The position numbers and the translations under genes were made by a program. DNA of 9,033 bases from Chryseobacterium gleum (GTDB lineage: Bacteria; Bacteroidota; Bacteroidia; Flavobacteriales_D; Crocinitomicaceae), in NCBI GenBank assembly GCA_945877005.1, contig CAMCQL010000068.1:1-9033 (forward strand), written 5' to 3'. The notes beneath the pieces are model-generated. The model was not told where the DNA came from. It worked only from the letters and a program-made list of their open reading frames with translations, and searched no databases. Of the stretch, positions 5,429 to 9,033 are shown in pieces (the first letter of the stretch is position 1; each line of letters starts with the position of its first letter).

Positions 5429-6137
5429 AATTTTCTTCTTTTGTTTTCCATGTATACGAAATACGCAGTGATTGATTCGTCTCGTATTTTGTTCGAAGTA
5501 AGCCAAGTTCCTCTTGGTATTGATTCCCTATATTTAGTTCAATTTTTTCTTGTAACGGCAGTGAATGCGTACGTATTTCTTTTTTCTTGTAAATAATTGC
5601 CAATAAACTACCGGTGATTGCTCCTGACAAATGACCTTCCCAGGAAACACCCTCTTCCATCGGGAAAACACCCCAAATAATGCTTCCGTATAATAGCACA
5701 ATCAGTAATGAAAGGGATTGAAGTGTACGTTGTTTGCTTTGGCTGCCACTTATAAACAAGAACAGTGCTAATCCATAGATGACCCCACTCATACCAATAT
5801 GGATAGAACCAGGTTCCAAGGCAATTGACCACGTAATTAAACCTGTTACCAACCAAGTTAGAACAACTATTTTCAATGCAATTTCTTTGAAATAATACAA
5901 CAATGCTAAGAATAAAAAATAAATCGGAATACTGTTGTTGACTATGTGTTTTAGATCCGATGTTGCATGCAATAAAGGAGCAAAAAGAATTCCTATCAAA
6001 CCAAATGCACTTCTTGGTTGTATGCCCAATGAAGAATAATTAAAGGGTAATGTGGTTTGCCCCCAATAACTTATCCACATGAATACGAGAAGTAGTAAAG
6101 GATATATTAATAATTCGTAGTCTATTTTAGTTTTCAA
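5421..6137 (-). CDS. rhomboid family intramembrane serine protease
   Basis: This 238-residue polytopic inner-membrane protein carries the rhomboid hallmarks. HATSDLKHIVNN (57-68) in the second membrane segment holds the conserved His and Asn residues. GMSG (115-118) has the catalytic Ser117, and WEGHLSG (166-172) has the catalytic His169. About six hydrophobic segments are visible (first at about 8-26, last at about 170-184), followed by a hydrophilic tail of about 53 residues rich in Lys and Glu, presumably cytoplasmic. Rhomboids cleave membrane segments of substrate proteins within the bilayer; the substrate here is unknown. The start is TTG at 6137: an in-frame TAA is five codons upstream after an A-rich run, and the first ATG (M20) would remove half of the first membrane segment. 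The TAG stop overlaps the end of the convergent glycosyltransferase by 8 bp. A terminator separates it from the TonB receptor upstream, so it needs its own promoter within 6138-6211; I could not identify one. Confidence 0.93.
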   Translation of the reverse strand: MKTKIDYELLIYPLLLLVFMWISYWGQTTLPFNYSSLGIQPRSAFGLIGILFAPLLHATSDLKHIVNNSIPIYFLFLALLYYFKEIALKIVVLTWLVTGLITWSIALEPGSIHIGMSGVIYGLALFLFISGSQSKQRTLQSLSLLIVLLYGSIIWGVFPMEEGVSWEGHLSGAITGSLLAIIYKKKEIRTHSLPLQEKIELNIGNQYQEELGLLRTKYETNQSLRISYTWKTKEENSN

Positions 6138-6170
6138 GGTTTTTTTATTGTTTTACCTTCAATTTTGATG

Positions 6171-6188
6171 CCCTTCACTTATTGCTGA
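6171..6188 (-). repeat. short intergenic repeat, copy 2
   Basis: On the minus strand this reads TCAGCAATAAGTGAAGGG and matches the copy at 1386-1403 at 15 of 18 bases. It lies between the TonB receptor terminator and the rhomboid start, about 34 bp before the TTG, so it would fall in the promoter or leader of the rhomboid gene. Confidence 0.35.
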
Positions 6189-6203
6189 CAGAATGTCTTA
6201 GTG

Positions 6204-6243
6204 TAAACAAAAATGGGTGTCTCGAATTGAACGGACACCCATT
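6204..6243 (-). terminator. rho-independent terminator of the TonB receptor gene
   Basis: AATGGGTGTC (6212-6221) and GACACCCATT (6234-6243) form a perfect 10-bp stem with a further G-U pair and a loop of about 10 bases. On the minus strand the stem is followed by ATTTTTGTTT. It starts about 20 bp past the receptor stop codon. On the plus strand no T-run follows, so it acts for the minus strand. Confidence 0.85.
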
Positions 6244-6264
6244 GGTCATTGAAAAAAGAATCGT

Positions 6265-9033
6265 TTAAAAATTGTAAGCAGCTGAAAAAGAAAATATTCT
6301 ACCAAAGTTTGTGCTCCAAACTTTTCTGTCTTTGTCTGCGTTATATCCGTCTAAATTGTCTTTGTTTCCAAAAACTAATTGGTTTAAAGTTTCATTTCCT
6401 GTTCGTTCATTTGTTATACTATTTTGGTAAAACACTTGGTCTTGTGCCAAAATATTTTGAATGTTAAGTTTTAGTTCTAATTTTTTCTTCAATAATTTTT
6501 TGGTTAATTGCAAGTCTAAGAATGTGCGTGAATTCTCCCAAATATGGTTGTAATATATTTTTCCTCCTTCAGTAAGAGCTTGACCTACGATATAGATTCG
6601 TTCTCCAACTCTGTTTGCGCTTAACGAAACTGAGAACGCATGTTTTTCGTTTTGATAAGAAATTCCTCCATTGAAAATATAAGGAGATTGTCCTTGTAGT
6701 GGTCGTGAAGTAGAGTCAACATCAATTTTTGAACGAATGATTGCGATATTTGAAAACAAGGTGAAATCATCTAAAACATTTGCGCTATCTACAGTTAACA
6801 AGGATGCTAAATTTGTACGGAATTCTAATTCCATACCATAGTTTTGTGCTTTTTTCGCATTTCTATAAACAATGGTTGTTTCGTTCCCGAACAATGTAGG
6901 CTCGATTGGTCTTTCAAAGTTTTTGTTAAATACCGAAACTGAAAACATTTGACCTTTTCCTGGGTAAATCTCGTATCTAAAGTCCAAATTATCAATACGT
7001 GCTCTCACTAAGGTGTCGTTTCCATTCGTTGACATACCATTCGTGAAATCATAGAATAAAAAGGGCGCTAATTCTCTAAACTCAGGACGATTGATTGTTT
7101 TGGAATAACTCAATCGAACGTTTTGTTTTTCATTGATGGAGTAAATAAAGTTTGCAGAAGGAAGTAGATCCAAGACTGTAGGATACACAATATCCAATGG
7201 TTTTCCAAGTTTGAATGTATTTAAAGTTTGCGCATAATTTTCTGCCCTCGCTCCCCATATTAGTCGAATGTTTTTAATTTTTTGATCTAATTGTAGGTAT
7301 CCAGCACTTAAAAATGAACTAGCCTTGTAACTGTCTTCTTGGTTAAAACCATCTATAAAGTACAATTTATCCTCCCCCATATTTTGAGCAGTAAATAGTT
7401 CGTTGTAGTATATTTTTTGTAATTCTTGATTTTTAGTGAAATATTGTAATTGACGCGCTTTGAAATCTCGATTTCTCCCTTGTACAAAAATTCCAGATTT
7501 TACTTCATTTTTAAGATGTTTTCCTATTTGAAATTGGTAATTCACATCCGCCTTGAAGCTTTTAATTGTTTCTAAGTTGGTTGCATTGAAACTATTTCCT
7601 GAGTACTCGTCTGAGATTGTGTTCCCTGCTGATAACACCAATTCTTGGTATTCCCCGCCCTCTGTCTTGATCGCTCTCGTTCTTCGTAAATTTGGAATAT
7701 CTCTTCGAACTGTTCCAATTGAACCTACCCAATTTAATTTGATTTTTGGTGTTGGGAAATAGTGATTACCAATTAATTGACTTGTAAATATTTGGTTTGA
7801 AGTAAACCAACGAGCTGTTTGTATTACTGAGTCGCCTTCTAATTTTCCTGTTTTTAAGATGAAACGATCGTCAGAGTTGATACTGTATAAGTTTTTACTA
7901 CTTAATTGGTGGTTTTCATTCAGTTTTAATGAAAGATTTAACAAGGTTCCAAATAACGTTTGGTTGGTAGCAATTTCATTGATGAATTTTGAATCAGGCA
8001 GGGTAGAAGCAAATGCATCGTACCTGTTTTCAGTCATGGTATTGAATACGGTATTGTTATTGTAATTAATAGCTCCTACCATTCCAAGTTTCATATTTTT
8101 GAGTTCTTTATTCCTACCGATTGAATATTGAAAACTCATGTTTGGTTTTTGTTTTTCATACGATGTTGTCCAGTCAGTTACATTGTTTTTTGCTAATTCA
8201 GCTCCTAATTTTTGGTCGAACTTTGTCGCTGGAATTCCTTTTGGCATAGCTCTTGAACCGTCGTCAATTCCTAACCAATCCAACTTACCTCCTTTGTAAG
8301 TCATTTTTTCTTTACCAGTTGTAATTGTATTGTAACCTCCACCAATAGAGAGAGATTGAAAATTTTCTTCTGGAATACTTTTGGTGTTTACCTGTATAAT
8401 ACCTCCAGCAAATTCTGCAGGAAGTTCTGGAGTTGCTGTTTTTATGATTACTAAATTATCTAACATGTTCGCTGGGAAAATATCAAATGAAAACGCTTTT
8501 CTGTCTGATTCTGAACTAGGTAGTGGTGCCCCGTTAATATATGCTGCATTGTAACGATCGTTCAATCCACGAATGACAGCGAATTTATTGTCTTGTATAC
8601 TTGCACCAGAGATTCTTTTCAATACATCACTTGTACTTCTGTCGGGAGTTCTTTTGATGGATTCAGCAGATATCCCGTCACTTACAGTCGTTGCGTTTTT
8701 CTGCGCTAATAGTAGTGCTGAATTACTCTCTTTTTTCATCGTTGCGGTAACAACTACTTCTTGTTGTTCACTTACAGCAGAACCCATTGCAATGTTTAAA
8801 ATGGTAGGTTCACCTGTTTTAACTCCTACATCTGTTATTGTTTTAGTCGTATAAGTAGCATATTTTGCTGTTACTGAATAATTACCTTCAGGTATTCCAT
8901 TGAAATTAAATTTTCCGTCAAAATCTGTCAATGTTATTTTTTGTGTTCCTTCTAAAGTTATTTTAACACCAGGTAGTGTTTCACCTGTAGCTTGGTCCGT
9001 TACTAAACCTCTAATAGAAGATTGTCCGAACAG
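6265..9033 (-). CDS. TonB-dependent outer-membrane receptor, 5' end outside the window
   Basis: The frame stays open to the right edge, giving 922 visible residues; an apparent start at 8931 is an internal TTG (Leu). The visible part begins LFGQSS, which looks like the end of a signal peptide. A carboxypeptidase-regulatory-like beta-sandwich follows at about 5-85 (RGLVTDQATGETLPGV, DFDGKFNFNGIPEGNYSV). A TonB-box-like EVVVTA is at 92-97. The plug domain at about 105-220 includes SDVLKRISGASI, VIRGLNDRYNAAYINGAPLP and LPAEFAGGIIQVNTKS. A large beta-barrel runs to the terminal AAYNF, with the aromatic C-terminal residue needed for outer-membrane insertion. Such receptors import bulky nutrients using TonB-ExbBD energy. 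No SusD partner is seen downstream and the barrel is shorter than typical SusC proteins, so it is not a clear SusC. The substrate is unknown. A strong terminator follows the stop codon, so the gene ends its own transcript. Confidence 0.95.
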   Translation of the reverse strand: MFGQSSIRGLVTDQATGETLPGVKITLEGTQKITLTDFDGKFNFNGIPEGNYSVTAKYATYTTKTITDVGVKTGEPTILNIAMGSAVSEQQEVVVTATMKKESNSALLLAQKNATTVSDGISAESIKRTPDRSTSDVLKRISGASIQDNKFAVIRGLNDRYNAAYINGAPLPSSESDRKAFSFDIFPANMLDNLVIIKTATPELPAEFAGGIIQVNTKSIPEENFQSLSIGGGYNTITTGKEKMTYKGGKLDWLGIDDGSRAMPKGIPATKFDQKLGAELAKNNVTDWTTSYEKQKPNMSFQYSIGRNKELKNMKLGMVGAINYNNNTVFNTMTENRYDAFASTLPDSKFINEIATNQTLFGTLLNLSLKLNENHQLSSKNLYSINSDDRFILKTGKLEGDSVIQTARWFTSNQIFTSQLIGNHYFPTPKIKLNWVGSIGTVRRDIPNLRRTRAIKTEGGEYQELVLSAGNTISDEYSGNSFNATNLETIKSFKADVNYQFQIGKHLKNEVKSGIFVQGRNRDFKARQLQYFTKNQELQKIYYNELFTAQNMGEDKLYFIDGFNQEDSYKASSFLSAGYLQLDQKIKNIRLIWGARAENYAQTLNTFKLGKPLDIVYPTVLDLLPSANFIYSINEKQNVRLSYSKTINRPEFRELAPFLFYDFTNGMSTNGNDTLVRARIDNLDFRYEIYPGKGQMFSVSVFNKNFERPIEPTLFGNETTIVYRNAKKAQNYGMELEFRTNLASLLTVDSANVLDDFTLFSNIAIIRSKIDVDSTSRPLQGQSPYIFNGGISYQNEKHAFSVSLSANRVGERIYIVGQALTEGGKIYYNHIWENSRTFLDLQLTKKLLKKKLELKLNIQNILAQDQVFYQNSITNERTGNETLNQLVFGNKDNLDGYNADKDRKVWSTNFGRIFSFSAAYNF

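Noticed and set aside
8573..8854. Plus-strand open frame of 93 codons opposite the TonB receptor
   Set aside because: It lies wholly inside the well-supported plug-domain coding sequence on the other strand and shows no motif of its own. The same applies to the other frames opposite or overlapping the recognised genes.
8929..8931. Start of the TonB receptor at this position
   Set aside because: The codon is TTG and the frame continues upstream through the rest of a carboxypeptidase-regulatory-like domain to the window edge, so the true start lies outside.
1..9033. CRISPR array, insertion sequence, toxin-antitoxin, phage or retron-like element
   Set aside because: I saw no regularly spaced long repeats, transposase, reverse transcriptase or terminal inverted repeats on either strand. 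The coding content is ordinary glycan, protease and receptor genes.

Overview
The window looks like an AT-rich (by eye about one third GC) chromosome segment of a Bacteroidota bacterium, most likely a flavobacterium-type lineage. The reasons are an outer-membrane TonB-dependent receptor with an N-terminal carboxypeptidase-regulatory-like domain, start codons preceded by A-rich stretches rather than Shine-Dalgarno sequences, and promoter-like elements of the Bacteroidota type (TAnnTTTG, with TTG upstream). The species cannot be named from this sequence.

Layout. At the far left there may be the last 20 codons of a plus-strand gene (to 65), followed by a weak hairpin. From 125 to 4476 four minus-strand genes form a surface-polysaccharide block. 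In transcription order they are a Wzx-type flippase (GTG start, 3226-4476), a left-handed beta-helix O-acetyltransferase overlapping it by 17 bp (2655-3242), a WbpP/TviC-type UDP-N-acetylhexosamine(-uronate) C4-epimerase (1576-2559) and, after a 398-bp gap without a gene, an ATP-grasp ligase (125-1177). A plus-strand GT2-like glycosyltransferase (4634-5428) is divergent from the flippase across a very AT-rich intergenic region with inverted and helically phased repeats. It converges on, and overlaps by 8 bp, a minus-strand rhomboid intramembrane protease (5421-6137, TTG start). A rho-independent terminator (about 6204-6243) separates the rhomboid from a minus-strand TonB-dependent receptor that runs off the right edge (6265-9033, missing only its extreme N-terminus).

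How the genes may work together. The epimerase would supply a galacto-configured UDP-HexNAc or UDP-HexNAcA. The glycosyltransferase would add a sugar, the acetyltransferase would decorate the glycan and the flippase would move the lipid-linked unit across the inner membrane. The ATP-grasp protein belongs to a type often seen in polysaccharide loci and could form an amide or similar bond on a sugar. There is no polymerase, initiating transferase, nucleotide-sugar dehydrogenase or chain-length regulator here, so this is only part of a locus. The rhomboid and the TonB receptor look like unrelated neighbours. I see no CRISPR array, insertion sequence, tRNA, rRNA or defence system. The least familiar items are the ATP-grasp protein and the non-coding repeats.
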